From Urechidicola croceus (lineage in GTDB: Bacteria > Bacteroidota > Bacteroidia > Flavobacteriales > Flavobacteriaceae), in assembly GCA_905181865.1 (NCBI GenBank), contig CAJIZG010000005.1, positions 62,001-126,000 of the forward strand: a stretch of 64,000 nucleotides of DNA. Direction: 5' to 3'. Both the position numbers and the translations under genes were made by a program. Positions 9,334 through 18,559 of this stretch are shown piece after piece (position 1 is the stretch's first letter; each line of letters starts with the position of its first letter). The notes beneath the pieces are model-generated. The model was not told where the DNA came from. It did no database searches and worked only from the letters and a program-made list of their open reading frames with translations.

Positions 9334-10368
9334 CTATGCTGCGGGATTCGGAATAACGGCATGAACTGCATTAACTTCAGCAATAATTTCATCTGACAAT
9401 TCAATCTCTATACTCCCTATATTTTCTTTCAACTGATTCATTTTCGTAGCTCCAATAATGTTACTTGTAACAAATGATAATTGATTTACAAATGCCAGCG
9501 ACAATTCGGCAAGAGACATTCCGTTTTTTTGAGCAATTTCTAAATATTTTCTTACTGCAATTTCACATTGCGGACTGCTATATCGGCTAAAATTCGGATA
9601 TAAAGTCATACGCGCATCTGCTGGTGATGCATCCAAATACTTTCCGCTTAACACCCCAAACGCCAAGGGAGAATAAGCTAATAACCCAATATTTTCTTGA
9701 AGAGATACCTCCGATGTTCCAACTTCATATCCTCTATGAATTAAAGAATATGAATTTTGAATGGAAACAGGTCTTGGGAGGTTTTTTGTTTTAGCCGCTT
9801 CAAGATACTTCATCATTCCCCACGGAGTTTCATTAGACAATCCAATATGTCGAATCTTTCCAGACTTTACATATCCATTTAATGTTTCTAAAACTTCAGC
9901 AAAATTATCTTCCCCTTGAGAATTCATTTGTAATGGATAATCTCGAACGCCAAAACAATTTACAGGCCTATTCGGCCAATGTAACTGGTATAAGTCTATA
10001 TAATCTGTTTGTAACCGTTTCAAACTTCCATCAATTGCTTCTGCAATTGCTTCTTTAGAAAACCCTGTTGTTCTAATATGTTTTGTGTAATCCCCAGAAC
10101 CTGCAATTTTAGTCGCCAATATGACCTTATCTCGATTGCCTGTTTTTTGAAACCAAGTTCCTGTAATTCTTTCTGTTTCCCCAAATGTTTCTGACTTTGC
10201 AGGTACAGGATATAATTCTGCAACATCGAAAAAATTAACCCCTTGATCTAAGGCATAGTCCATTTGTTCATGACCTTCTTTTTCTGTATTCTGCTCTCCC
10301 CAGGTCATGGTACCCAAACAAATTTTACTTACTTTAATGTCAGTTGTTGGAAGTGTTGTGTATTTCAT
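9334..10368 (-). CDS. NADP-dependent aldo-keto reductase, Tas-like
   Basis: This 344-residue aldo-keto reductase has the catalytic set Asp/Tyr (NFFDVAELYPVP), a Lys in VILATKIAG and His in LYQLHWPNR. The GTMTWGEQN start and PVPAKSETFGETER are close to E. coli Tas. Such enzymes reduce aldehydes or ketones with NADPH in the cytosol; the physiological substrate is unknown. It is monocistronic, between the IS3 region and pgk. The C-terminus AVHAVIPNPAA is complete. Confidence 0.88.
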   Translation of the reverse strand: MKYTTLPTTDIKVSKICLGTMTWGEQNTEKEGHEQMDYALDQGVNFFDVAELYPVPAKSETFGETERITGTWFQKTGNRDKVILATKIAGSGDYTKHIRTTGFSKEAIAEAIDGSLKRLQTDYIDLYQLHWPNRPVNCFGVRDYPLQMNSQGEDNFAEVLETLNGYVKSGKIRHIGLSNETPWGMMKYLEAAKTKNLPRPVSIQNSYSLIHRGYEVGTSEVSLQENIGLLAYSPLAFGVLSGKYLDASPADARMTLYPNFSRYSSPQCEIAVRKYLEIAQKNGMSLAELSLAFVNQLSFVTSNIIGATKMNQLKENIGSIEIELSDEIIAEVNAVHAVIPNPAA

Positions 10369-10605
10369 GTGTCTATCCTATTTATTAATTCTGTCAAAAG
10401 GTTCATCCATAGTAGCCATTCCCTTGGGTATCAACTTTTAGTTATGGGTGTTTGATGTGTTTATATCTATTGCTTCTTATTTTGTCACGTATGGTTCACT
10501 ATTAATCATTCCCTTAGATAATAAAAAATTTGAGCATACTCGTTTTATATAGTTATGCTTCGTCTTTTTTATTTAAGAAATTAAAAGTAATCATTTGAAA
10601 CCAAA

Positions 10606-10639
10606 ATAAAAAAACCTCTTTTTGATACAAAAGGAGGTT
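10606..10639 (-). terminator. pgk terminator
   Basis: On the minus strand, AACCTC (complement of 10634-10639) pairs with GAGGTT (complement of 10613-10618), with the AAAGGA/TTTTT neighbourhood between, followed by a run of seven T. It lies 24 bases downstream of the pgk stop and is a typical intrinsic terminator. Confidence 0.75.
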
Positions 10640-10662
10640 CGTAATCTTATTTAAAAGTACAC

Positions 10663-11850
10663 CTATTTTAGTATAGCCTCAATTCCTGGTAATGCTTTTC
10701 CTTCTAACATTTCTAGCATTGCACCTCCACCTGTAGAAACATAACTCACTTTATCTGCAAATCCAAATTGCTTAACAGCTGCAACAGAATCTCCTCCTCC
10801 AACAAGTGAAAAACATCCATTTGCTGTAGATTCTGCTATCGAGTTCCCTAAAGCAATCGTTCCTTTAGCAAAATTCTCCATTTCAAAAACACCCAAGGGT
10901 CCATTCCAAAGAATTGTTTTTGATTGCATTACAACGTCATAAAACTTTTTTCTTGCCTCTAAACCAGCATCTAATCCTTCCCATCCATCAGGAATGTTAA
11001 AAATATCTACAATTTGTGTGTTGGCATCATTACTAAAATCATCGGCAGCTACTACATCTAAAGGTAAATGCACCTGAACCCCTTTTTCTTCGGCTTCTTT
11101 CAAAATATTCAAAGCCAATTGTAGTTTATCATCTTCACAAATAGAATTCCCTATTTTTCCGCCTTGAGCCTTGATAAAAGTAAAACTCATTCCTCCACCA
11201 ATAATCAAATGATCAACTTTATCCAAAATATTTTCTATCACAGTAATTTTAGAAGATACCTTTGATCCTCCCAAAATAGCTGTAACTGGTTTTTGACTGT
11301 CCTCCAACACCTTTTTTATGCTTTCTATTTCTTTCGCGAGCAAAGAACCAAAACATTTTTTATCTTTAAAAAATTGCGCAATAACTGTTGTAGATGCGTG
11401 CGCTCTATGCGCTGTTCCAAAGGCGTCATTTACATAAATATCTCCCAACTTAGACAAACTCTCCGCAAACTTTACATCTCCTTTCGTTTCTTCATCATAA
11501 AAACGTAAATTTTCTAACAACAAAATTTCTCCCGCCTTTAATTGAGCCACTGCTTCCTCAGCTTTACTCCCTATACAATCTTTTACAAACTTTACCTGAA
11601 CACCTATAATTTTACTTACGGTTTCCAATATATGACTCAATGAAAACTCTGGAGAGACTCCTTTTGGTCTTCCTAAGTGAGACATTAAAACACAACTTCC
11701 GCCATCTTCTAATATTTTTATAATTGTTGGCTTCGCCGCTTCAATTCTCGTAGTATCTGTTATATTAAATTCTCCATCCAAAGGAACATTAAAATCTACT
11801 CTGATAATTGCCTTTTTATTTTCGAAATTGAAATCATTAATTGTTGCCAT
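10663..11850 (-). CDS. pgk: Phosphoglycerate kinase
   Basis: This 395-residue PGK has the N-terminal [18 protein letters not shown] and LENLRFY substrate motifs, the basic [13 protein letters not shown] loop, GGSKVSSK and the C-terminal nucleotide motif GGGDSVAAV. It interconverts 1,3-bisphosphoglycerate and 3-phosphoglycerate with ATP production in glycolysis. It is monocistronic with its own terminator and diverges from holB. Confidence 0.97.
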   Translation of the reverse strand: MATINDFNFENKKAIIRVDFNVPLDGEFNITDTTRIEAAKPTIIKILEDGGSCVLMSHLGRPKGVSPEFSLSHILETVSKIIGVQVKFVKDCIGSKAEEAVAQLKAGEILLLENLRFYDEETKGDVKFAESLSKLGDIYVNDAFGTAHRAHASTTVIAQFFKDKKCFGSLLAKEIESIKKVLEDSQKPVTAILGGSKVSSKITVIENILDKVDHLIIGGGMSFTFIKAQGGKIGNSICEDDKLQLALNILKEAEEKGVQVHLPLDVVAADDFSNDANTQIVDIFNIPDGWEGLDAGLEARKKFYDVVMQSKTILWNGPLGVFEMENFAKGTIALGNSIAESTANGCFSLVGGGDSVAAVKQFGFADKVSYVSTGGGAMLEMLEGKALPGIEAILK

Positions 11851-11922
11851 ATTCTTATGTTTACTTGATTTTTGGTTGCCAAAGATAGTGATTCTATATT
11901 CTTTTTGCTAATTCCATTTTCC

Positions 11923-11930
11923 TATATTTG
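11923..11930 (+). promoter_or_regulatory. -7 element immediately before holB
   Basis: TATATTTG fits TAnnTTTG and ends four bases before the holB ATG at 11935. If used, it would give a leaderless or nearly leaderless mRNA. Confidence 0.4.
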
Positions 11931-11934
11931 TCGG

Positions 11935-13071
11935 ATGCGTTTTTCAAATATTTTAGGGCAAGAGCATATTAAAAATCATTTGCAACAATCTGCAAACCAC
12001 GGTAGAATTCCACATGCACAATTATTTGTTGGTAAAGAAGGTTCGGGGACACTTCCAATGGCTATTGCATATGCCCAATATTTAATATGCCTAGACAATG
12101 AGAACGACGAAAGTTGTACTATTAAATGTGACAAACTTAGTCACCCAGATATGCATTTCGCTTTTCCGGTTACGACCAACGATCGGATTAAAAAGCACGC
12201 AATCAGTGATCTTTATTTAACCGAATGGAGGGCGTTTGTTAATGAGCAGCCGTATGGTAATTTATTTAACTGGTTACAATCTATTGGTGTTGAAAAGAAA
12301 CAAGGGAATATTGGTGTTGAAGAAGCCGAATCTATTGTTAAAAGATTGCAATTGAAATCCTATGAAGGAGGTTTTAAAGTAATGATTATTTGGATGGCTG
12401 AAAAAATGAATATTGCTTCTTCAAATAAATTGTTGAAACTTATTGAAGAGCCCCCTGACAAAACAGTATTCATATTAATCTGTGAGGACGAAGAACAAAT
12501 TATCGCTACTATTCGCTCGAGATGTCAGGTATTGCACTTTCCTATATTAAGCGAATTAGATATTGCAAATGGATTAGTTGTTTCTGAAAATGCAAGCGAA
12601 AATGACGCCAAAAAAATTTCACATCAAGTAGATGGGAATTTTAACAATGCCATTCACTTACTACATAATGATTCTTCTGACACTGTTTTTGAAGAATGGT
12701 TTGTTACTTGGATTCGCAGCGCTTTTAAAGCCAAAGGTAATGCTGCGGTTGTAAACGATCTTGTTCAATGGAGTGAAACCATTGCGAAGACGGGAAGAGA
12801 AAGGCAAAAAAGGTTTTTAAATTATTGCTTACAATTTTTCCGCCAAGCATTATTAATAAATTACAAGGCGCCTCAATTAACATTTTTAGAAACAAAAACT
12901 CCTGGTTTTAAATTAGAAAAATTTGCCCCTTATGTTCATGGAAACAATATTAATGCTATCAACGAAGAGTTGAACAATGCCATATATCATGTAGAAAGAA
13001 ATGGAAATCCTAAAATCATTTTACTCGATCTATCTATAAAATTAACCCGTCTTTTACACACTAAAGAATAA
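11935..13071 (+). CDS. holB: DNA polymerase III subunit delta'
   Basis: This 378-residue AAA+ clamp-loader protein starts MRFSNILGQEHIKNHLQQ and has a degenerate P-loop (VGKEGSGTL), the expected non-ATPase state of delta'. IEEPPDKTVFILICEDEEQI and IRSRCQVLHF match the sensor-1 and SRC region. It works with the DnaX and delta subunits to open the sliding clamp. The frame is open to 11872, but family starts favour ATG 11935. The DoxX-like gene follows after three bases. Confidence 0.9.
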   Translation: MRFSNILGQEHIKNHLQQSANHGRIPHAQLFVGKEGSGTLPMAIAYAQYLICLDNENDESCTIKCDKLSHPDMHFAFPVTTNDRIKKHAISDLYLTEWRAFVNEQPYGNLFNWLQSIGVEKKQGNIGVEEAESIVKRLQLKSYEGGFKVMIIWMAEKMNIASSNKLLKLIEEPPDKTVFILICEDEEQIIATIRSRCQVLHFPILSELDIANGLVVSENASENDAKKISHQVDGNFNNAIHLLHNDSSDTVFEEWFVTWIRSAFKAKGNAAVVNDLVQWSETIAKTGRERQKRFLNYCLQFFRQALLINYKAPQLTFLETKTPGFKLEKFAPYVHGNNINAINEELNNAIYHVERNGNPKIILLDLSIKLTRLLHTKE

Positions 13072-13074
13072 CTC

Positions 13075-13470
13075 ATGGAAATATTTAATAATCACCCAAC
13101 AGAAATATTAATTCTATTATTCCTAATCGTTACATTTTTACAATCAGGCATTGATAAGATAACAGATTGGAAAGGAAATTTATCTTTTATAAAAGGTCAT
13201 TTCAAAAATTCTCCTTTAAAAGATATGGTTCCTATTTTACTTGGTACTATACTCGTTATGGAAGTTTTAGCGAGTGTTTTAATGATTATTGGTGTTTATT
13301 ATTTAGGCACCTCTGGATCTAAAGGATTTGCTTTACTCGGAGCTCAACTATCGGCTATATCCTTGATATTTTTGCTTATCGGTCAAAGATTAGCCAAAGA
13401 TTATGCCGGAGCAATGACCCTCGCCGTCTATTTTATTATCACAGTTTTGGGTGTGTATTTATTACAATAA
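13075..13470 (+). CDS. DoxX-family membrane protein
   Basis: This 131-residue protein has four predicted transmembrane helices at about residues 10-28, 52-75, 85-102 and 110-130. The first ends in LQSGIDKITDWKGN, a DoxX-like start. The function of DoxX proteins is poorly defined; some act in quinone- or thiol-linked redox reactions. It is probably translated from the holB transcript and ends at a shared bidirectional terminator. Confidence 0.75.
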   Translation: MEIFNNHPTEILILLFLIVTFLQSGIDKITDWKGNLSFIKGHFKNSPLKDMVPILLGTILVMEVLASVLMIIGVYYLGTSGSKGFALLGAQLSAISLIFLLIGQRLAKDYAGAMTLAVYFIITVLGVYLLQ

Positions 13471-13471
13471 A

Positions 13472-13497
13472 AAAGCCCGTTGCGATCAACGAGCTTT
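13472..13497. terminator. Bidirectional terminator between doxX-like and ompH genes
   Basis: AAAGCCCGTTG (13472-13482) pairs with CAACGAGCTTT (13487-13497) around a CGAT loop with one mismatch. It has A-rich and T-rich flanks and serves the two convergent genes. Confidence 0.7.
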
Positions 13498-13517
13498 ATA
13501 AAATATTTCCATGAATA

Positions 13518-14051
13518 CTATTCCACTACTGGAGTCGCTGGCGCTGCCTCAAAAGAAGCATTCAAAACATCAACGACCATTTCGGTAATATTTAAACTTT
13601 CATCACCATACATTACTTGACCTGTACCTTGCGTAGCCAAAATCATTTGATAACTATTTTCAGCGGCATAATCGGCAACAGTGCTATCAACTTTTTGAGT
13701 CAACGCCTGAATTTCAGAAGCTCCTTTTTGTTGTAAATATTGTTGAAGCTGCTGTTGCTGTTGTTGTAATTGTTGATTCTCTTGCTGAAGAGCCTGTTCT
13801 GCCGCTTGTCTTTTAGAGGCCGGCATCGTCGCTTGATTCTTATAAAACTCTTGAACCTTTGCTTGAAAAGGTCCCATAAGGCTATCCAACGATTTGCTCA
13901 TCGCTTCTTGCTCTATCTTTAGAGATACTTCAATGGCTTGCGCAGCCTCATAATTTTTCATTACTTCTTGAACATCAACATACCCAATCTTTGTTTTTGA
14001 ACACGACATTACCAAAACAGTAATTACGATTAAAACTAATAGTTTTTTCAT
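13518..14051 (-). CDS. OmpH/Skp-family chaperone, predicted lipoprotein
   Basis: This 177-residue protein begins with a lipoprotein signal MKKLLVLIVITVLVMSC. It continues with GYVDVQEVMKNYEAAQAI, the Skp/OmpH start, a Gln-rich coiled coil (residues ~95-125, with long QQQ runs) and SYQMILATQGTGQVMYGDES, the conserved end. OmpH proteins hold outer-membrane proteins in the periplasm. The upstream frame is open to 14147, but the signal peptide fixes the start at 14051. The lipobox suggests membrane attachment rather than a soluble chaperone. Confidence 0.85.
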   Translation of the reverse strand: MKKLLVLIVITVLVMSCSKTKIGYVDVQEVMKNYEAAQAIEVSLKIEQEAMSKSLDSLMGPFQAKVQEFYKNQATMPASKRQAAEQALQQENQQLQQQQQQLQQYLQQKGASEIQALTQKVDSTVADYAAENSYQMILATQGTGQVMYGDESLNITEMVVDVLNASFEAAPATPVVE

Positions 14052-14271
14052 TTTTAAAATTATTTTATTGTTAGAAATTATAAGTTGCGAATATAAATAA
14101 AAACACAACAATAATGCATGATAGATTATTTTGATATTGAGATGCATTTGTATATAAAAAATTTATTTTAAACATCGCTAATAAAGACGATTTTAGCAGT
14201 TATCCTAACAACCCACGCTAGATTATATTAATAACCGCTAGAACAGCCTTAATAACCTTTTAAAAGAAGAA

Positions 14272-15123
14272 TTAGTTGTTTTTAATAATATAAATCAACG
14301 AGGAATACTCACCAGAACGCCACGCCTTCAAATTTGAAAGCAATCCAATAAAAAGTGCTTTGCGCCAATTAGATTTTCCAGTTTTATATTTTTCACTTAA
14401 AAGCGCGACATAAAAAGAATCAAATATCATTGGAAGTTGGTGATCAACTTTCATATTTATATTTGAGAACAATCTAGAAATGGCATTCATAGAAAAATGA
14501 GAAAGATGTCTAGGTACATCGAAAGCTGCCCAAAACTTTTCGTAATAAACAGCATCATAACTTTTATAATTTGGAACAGCGACAATTAATACTCCATCTT
14601 CTTTAAGCAAAGATTTTAAATGAACAACATATTCTGATAAATTAGGAATATGTTCCAATACGTGCCACATGGTGATGCAATCAAACTTCTCTTCTTCCAA
14701 TTCAGAAATATCAGTATAAATCATTGAATCTAATTTTGACTCACTCAAACTTTTTGCTCTTACATTTGGTTCGACACCAAAAACTTCGAAACCACTATTT
14801 TTACATCCGAGCAAAAAATCTCCTGTTCCACTCCCAATATCTAATACCGTCAACTTTTTTGAAGTCTTTGAAAGAAATGAATTTAATAACTTCACTTTTT
14901 TCTGAATACTAAACCTTTTTACCCCCTGGTAAAGTTTGTCCAAAAAAGAAGCATTCGAATCTGTATGCGAAATATAATCTCCGCTCTCGTAATATTTACC
15001 CAATTCGGAAATGTCAGGAATAGGCGATGTGATTAACATATCTAATTCTATATCATACAGCAATTCAAATTCCTCTCCAGAAACCGAATGATCTTTACAT
15101 CTTAAAAACAATTCTTTACTCAT
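14272..15123 (-). CDS. Class I SAM-dependent methyltransferase
   Basis: This 283-residue protein has the SAM-binding motif VLDIGSGTGDFL at about residues 93-104, acidic GVEPN ending motif II, and MWHVLEHI and LKEDGVLIVAVPN later. This is the Methyltransf_23 pattern. The N-terminal ~70 residues (KDHSVSGEEFELLYD, PIPDISELGKYYES) are typical of sugar or cell-surface methyltransferases in Bacteroidota. The substrate is unknown. It is last in the mnmG cluster and overlaps the lipoprotein gene by ATGA. Confidence 0.85.
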   Translation of the reverse strand: MSKELFLRCKDHSVSGEEFELLYDIELDMLITSPIPDISELGKYYESGDYISHTDSNASFLDKLYQGVKRFSIQKKVKLLNSFLSKTSKKLTVLDIGSGTGDFLLGCKNSGFEVFGVEPNVRAKSLSESKLDSMIYTDISELEEEKFDCITMWHVLEHIPNLSEYVVHLKSLLKEDGVLIVAVPNYKSYDAVYYEKFWAAFDVPRHLSHFSMNAISRLFSNINMKVDHQLPMIFDSFYVALLSEKYKTGKSNWRKALFIGLLSNLKAWRSGEYSSLIYIIKNN

Positions 15124-15677
15124 TGTATTTGCATATAGTTCTTTTGAAAATTAGTATACTCCACCATTAGATTTTGCAAATAAACAATAACTTCATTTCT
15201 CCTGATCGATTTCGTAGATAAATAATCTAGCTTCAACTCATCTTTTACAGCTACTTCCATAAAAAAATAAGCCTTACCGTTTAAAAGTATAGACTCTCCT
15301 TCTACACCATAACCACGATCGTATTTTGGCAAGTCTTTTCTTTGTAATCCTTTTAAAGGAGAAAGATACTTTTCTTGATCTTTTGAAAAATAAAAAATTA
15401 ATTCCTGATCAATTTTAGAAATATTCGCAACTTTAGACCTTACATAGACCTTCCCTCCAAACTCAAAAACATCGTCAAATTTTGAATTTAAAAACTTAAC
15501 CATAATCGGATAATTTCCTTGATTAGAAACCTTAAATTTTGTGAAACGCTTACGTTCTTTATTTGATTTCGGTTTTCCTACAATAATTTCATACCCATCA
15601 ATTTCCGATACATTCTTAACCGGTATGCAACTGTGCAAAAATAAATTTATGAACACTAAAACAAAAAAATATTTCAT
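15120..15677 (-). CDS. Uncharacterised lipoprotein
   Basis: This 185-residue protein starts with a lipoprotein signal MKYFFVLVFINLFLHSC. The rest is a beta-rich, Lys-rich domain (KFKVSNQGNYPIMVKFLN, YFFMEVAVKDELKLDYLST). I do not recognise the family. Its TGA overlaps the ATG of the methyltransferase, so the two are translationally coupled. It follows the membrane protein gene by 68 bases in the same direction. Confidence 0.7.
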   Translation of the reverse strand: MKYFFVLVFINLFLHSCIPVKNVSEIDGYEIIVGKPKSNKERKRFTKFKVSNQGNYPIMVKFLNSKFDDVFEFGGKVYVRSKVANISKIDQELIFYFSKDQEKYLSPLKGLQRKDLPKYDRGYGVEGESILLNGKAYFFMEVAVKDELKLDYLSTKSIRRNEVIVYLQNLMVEYTNFQKNYMQIQ

Positions 15678-15745
15678 AATATAAACACCTTCAACATGGA
15701 TTCTATCTCCTTAAAAAGCTCAAAGAATAATATTCCACTCTCAAA

Positions 15746-16213
15746 TTATTCCAACGTTTTATCGACCAATTCTACAACTAACAATTCACTTAATTCAAAT
15801 GCCAACTTACGAGTCCTGATCAAATTATTGGATCTATATATAGCAAAACTATCTTCCTTATTAAATATTCTAATTACAAACCCATCCGAATTACTTTTTG
15901 TACCTAAAGCAGAAACAGGTCCCCAATCATTAAGTTTAAAAAAACTTGAAGCATAAAAGGAAATATACCTAAGGAAAAAAATCTCCAATCTTCTTTTAAA
16001 AACAACAATTCCGAAAAAAATTAACCGATTGTAATTACAATACTCTTTAGTTGTTTTATATGAAACACTATATCCTAACAAAACTAAAGATGGGGAAAGT
16101 ACAATCACCGAAACCGTCAAATCAGAATAATTAATTAGGCCAAACACTAAAGGCAAAGAACCCAATATCATTAGAGTAATGGGGTTCCCTTGTTTAAAAC
16201 ACAATTCTCTCAT
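15746..16213 (-). CDS. Uncharacterised small membrane protein
   Basis: This 155-residue protein has two hydrophobic segments near the N-terminus (about residues 10-27 and 32-50: ITLMILGSLPLVFGLINY, VSVIVLSPSLVLLGYSVS). A cytosolic-looking domain follows, with RYISFYASSFFKLND and DGFVIRIFNKEDSFAIYRS. The layout resembles small PH-like membrane proteins, but I cannot assign a family. It begins 14 bases after one of the two parS-like palindromes, between mnmG and the lipoprotein gene. Confidence 0.65.
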   Translation of the reverse strand: MRELCFKQGNPITLMILGSLPLVFGLINYSDLTVSVIVLSPSLVLLGYSVSYKTTKEYCNYNRLIFFGIVVFKRRLEIFFLRYISFYASSFFKLNDWGPVSALGTKSNSDGFVIRIFNKEDSFAIYRSNNLIRTRKLAFELSELLVVELVDKTLE

Positions 16214-16226
16214 ATATAAAGATTAC

Positions 16227-16240
16227 GTTCCACGTGGAAC
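16227..16240. other. Candidate parS site 1 (ParB-binding palindrome)
   Basis: GTTCCACGTGGAAC is a perfect 14-bp palindrome matching the core of known chromosomal parS sites (Bacillus TGTTNCACGTGAAACA; Pseudomonas TGTTCCACGTGGAACA). It lies directly after the mnmG stop codon. An identical copy is at 18124-18137. Confidence 0.75.
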
Positions 16241-18118
16241 CTATCGCCCCATGTACACTAAAAGGACCGAAACATCGCTCGGCGAAACTCCGCTAATTCG
16301 ACTTGCTTGGGCAATTGTAACAGGACGAATTTTAGTCAGTTTTTGTTTTGCCTCTATAGATACCGCTTGCAATTTTTCATAATCAAAACCATCAGGAATC
16401 TTAACGTTTTCCAAGCGATTTAACTTATCGGCATTGTTCCTCTCCTTATTAATATAACCCGAATATTTGATAAGAATTTCTGCTTGTTCTGCAACTTCAA
16501 CATCTATGGAGTTCTCACTTATAAATTCTCTAAAAGATGCAACAGCTTCTAAATCTGCAAAAGTAATTTGTGGCCGAGAAGCTATACGAATCATTTTCAA
16601 CGGCTGTGTAATCACTGCCGTTCCCTTCGATATTAAGACGTCATTTATCTCCTCGGGTCGAATACTTGTGTCGTTCAAAAACTTTACAAAAGCATCGGTC
16701 ATCGCCTGTTTCACTCTTACACGATCTAACCTCGCTTGACTCGCTAAACCAAGTTTGAAGCCCTTTTCCGTAAGTCTTAAATCCGCATTATCTTGTCTTA
16801 ACAACGTGCGATATTCCGCTCTCGAGGTAAACATTCGATATGGCTCATCTGTACCTTTAGTAATTAAATCATCTATCAAAACACCAATATATGCTTCATT
16901 ACGCTGCAGCACAAAAGGATCTTTATTTTGAGTTTTTAACGCGGCATTAATTCCCGCCATCAACCCTTGCGCTCCTGCCTCTTCATAACCTGTTGTTCCA
17001 TTAATTTGACCTGCAAAGAATAAATTTTCAATAATTTTTGTTTCCAACGAATGCTTTAATTGTGTTGGAGGAAAATAATCATATTCTATCGCGTAACCAT
17101 ATCTAAAAAATTTTACATTTTCAAAACCTGCAACTTTACGCAATGCCATATCCTGAATGTCATCTGGCAAAGAAGTTGAAAACCCATTTACATAAATCTC
17201 ATTTGTATTCCATCCCTCAGGTTCTACAAAAATTTGATGTCTATCCTTACTCGCAAATCGATCAATCTTATCTTCGATGGACGGACAGTATCTCGGTCCT
17301 GTACTTTGAATCCTGCCATTAAACATTGGAGATCTATCAAAACCAATTCTCAATAAATCATGAACCTCTTGAGAAGTATAGGTCATATAACAAGACCGCT
17401 GTTCTTTCAAAGGCTCAATTTCCATTAAGTAAGAAAACTTTGCTGGATGCTCGTCGCCTGGTTGTTCAATCATTTTAGAATAGTCCAAAGATCTCGCATC
17501 GACTCTTGGGGGCGTTCCTGTTTTCATTCTTCCAGACTCAAATCCCCTTAGCACTAAATCCTCAGTAATTCCTGTAGAGGCACTTTCACCAGCTCTACCA
17601 CCACCAAAAGTTTTTTCGCCAATATGAATGAGTCCGTTCAAAAATGTACCCGCTGTCACAACAACTGTTTTTGATTTTATTTCAATTCCCAATGCAGTTT
17701 TGACACCAATAATTTTATTGCCTTCAAACAAAAGCGAGTTCACAGAATCTTGGAACATGTCCAAATTTTCAATCTGTTCTAATTGATGTCTCCATTCTTC
17801 AGCAAAACGCATTCGATCACTTTGAGCTCGAGGACTCCACATCGCCGGACCTTTCGACATATTCAACATCTTAAACTGAATAGCAGTCCTGTCCGTAACA
17901 ATACCGCTATAACCGCCTAAGGCGTCAATCTCTCTAACAATTTGTCCTTTTGCAATTCCACCCATTGCCGGATTACAACTCATCTGCGCAATATTTTGCA
18001 AACTCATTGTAATTAATAGTGTATGCGCGCCCAAATTAGCCGCTGCCGCAGCAGCTTCACTTCCGGCATGTCCGCCTCCGATGACGATTACGTCATATGT
18101 AGTTGAATATATACTCAT
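16241..18118 (-). CDS. mnmG: tRNA uridine-5-carboxymethylaminomethyl(34) synthesis enzyme MnmG
   Basis: This 625-residue FAD protein starts MSIYSTTYDVIVIGGGHAGSEAA, the dinucleotide-binding motif. Family blocks include GGIAKGQIVREIDALGGYSG, TAGTFLNGLIHIG, GRAGES, RMKTGTPPR and GTTGYEEAGAQGL. With MnmE it installs the aminomethyl modification at U34 of several tRNAs. The frame extends to a GTG at 18130 inside a parS-like site, but ATG 18118 fits the family. The gene is bracketed by two identical parS-like palindromes and, as in many bacteria, seems to lie near oriC. Confidence 0.97.
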   Translation of the reverse strand: MSIYSTTYDVIVIGGGHAGSEAAAAAANLGAHTLLITMSLQNIAQMSCNPAMGGIAKGQIVREIDALGGYSGIVTDRTAIQFKMLNMSKGPAMWSPRAQSDRMRFAEEWRHQLEQIENLDMFQDSVNSLLFEGNKIIGVKTALGIEIKSKTVVVTAGTFLNGLIHIGEKTFGGGRAGESASTGITEDLVLRGFESGRMKTGTPPRVDARSLDYSKMIEQPGDEHPAKFSYLMEIEPLKEQRSCYMTYTSQEVHDLLRIGFDRSPMFNGRIQSTGPRYCPSIEDKIDRFASKDRHQIFVEPEGWNTNEIYVNGFSTSLPDDIQDMALRKVAGFENVKFFRYGYAIEYDYFPPTQLKHSLETKIIENLFFAGQINGTTGYEEAGAQGLMAGINAALKTQNKDPFVLQRNEAYIGVLIDDLITKGTDEPYRMFTSRAEYRTLLRQDNADLRLTEKGFKLGLASQARLDRVRVKQAMTDAFVKFLNDTSIRPEEINDVLISKGTAVITQPLKMIRIASRPQITFADLEAVASFREFISENSIDVEVAEQAEILIKYSGYINKERNNADKLNRLENVKIPDGFDYEKLQAVSIEAKQKLTKIRPVTIAQASRISGVSPSDVSVLLVYMGR

Positions 18119-18123
18119 AATAT

Positions 18124-18137
18124 GTTCCACGTGGAAC
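18124..18137. other. Candidate parS site 2 (ParB-binding palindrome)
   Basis: GTTCCACGTGGAAC, identical to the site at 16227, is preceded by T, giving TGTTCCACGTGGAAC, which matches 15 of the 16 positions of the Pseudomonas parS consensus. It lies six bases upstream of the mnmG ATG, within the likely ribosome-binding region. Confidence 0.78.
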
Positions 18138-18145
18138 TAAATTAA

Positions 18146-18559
18146 TTAAAATTGGCGCAAAGATAGGTAATAATCTTCTTTTGAGCGCATTAACTCTTTA
18201 TCGTCTCTTTCCTTGTCCCTATAACCACAATAATGTAAAACCCCATGCACCATTACACGATGCAATTCATCTTCGAATGAAACTTTAAACGCTGCTGCAT
18301 TCTCCATCACACGTTCGATAGAAATAAATATATCTCCAGAAACCAACGAACCTATTGTGTAATCGAAACTAATTATATCAGTCAACGTATCATGTTTTAG
18401 AAACTCTATGTTTTTTTCTAACAAAAAAGCATCTGAGCAGAATATAAAACTCAACTCTCCCTCTCTATAGTTCTCTTTTTCAACTACTTCACCTATCCAT
18501 TTCACCAAAAAATCTTCGTTTTGGAATTGAAATACAACCTCCTTATTGAATACTATCAT
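18146..18559 (-). CDS. ybeY: rRNA maturation endoribonuclease YbeY
   Basis: This 137-residue metalloprotein has the signature VMVHGVLHYCGYRD near residue 105. The first two zinc-binding His are present. The third position, usually His in HGxLHxxGYDH, is Asp here (GYRDKERDD), which I recall as the common form in Bacteroidota. YbeY takes part in 16S rRNA 3' processing and ribosome quality control. Its start overlaps the 3' end of the DUF4175 gene by 17 bases, and mnmG follows 27 bases later. Confidence 0.92.
   Translation of the reverse strand: MIVFNKEVVFQFQNEDFLVKWIGEVVEKENYREGELSFIFCSDAFLLEKNIEFLKHDTLTDIISFDYTIGSLVSGDIFISIERVMENAAAFKVSFEDELHRVMVHGVLHYCGYRDKERDDKELMRSKEDYYLSLRQF

Noticed and set aside
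15696-15956. Plus-strand frame overlapping the small membrane protein gene
   Set aside because: It lies opposite a better-supported minus-strand gene in a continuous operon; its Ser/Asn/Leu-rich product looks like antisense translation.
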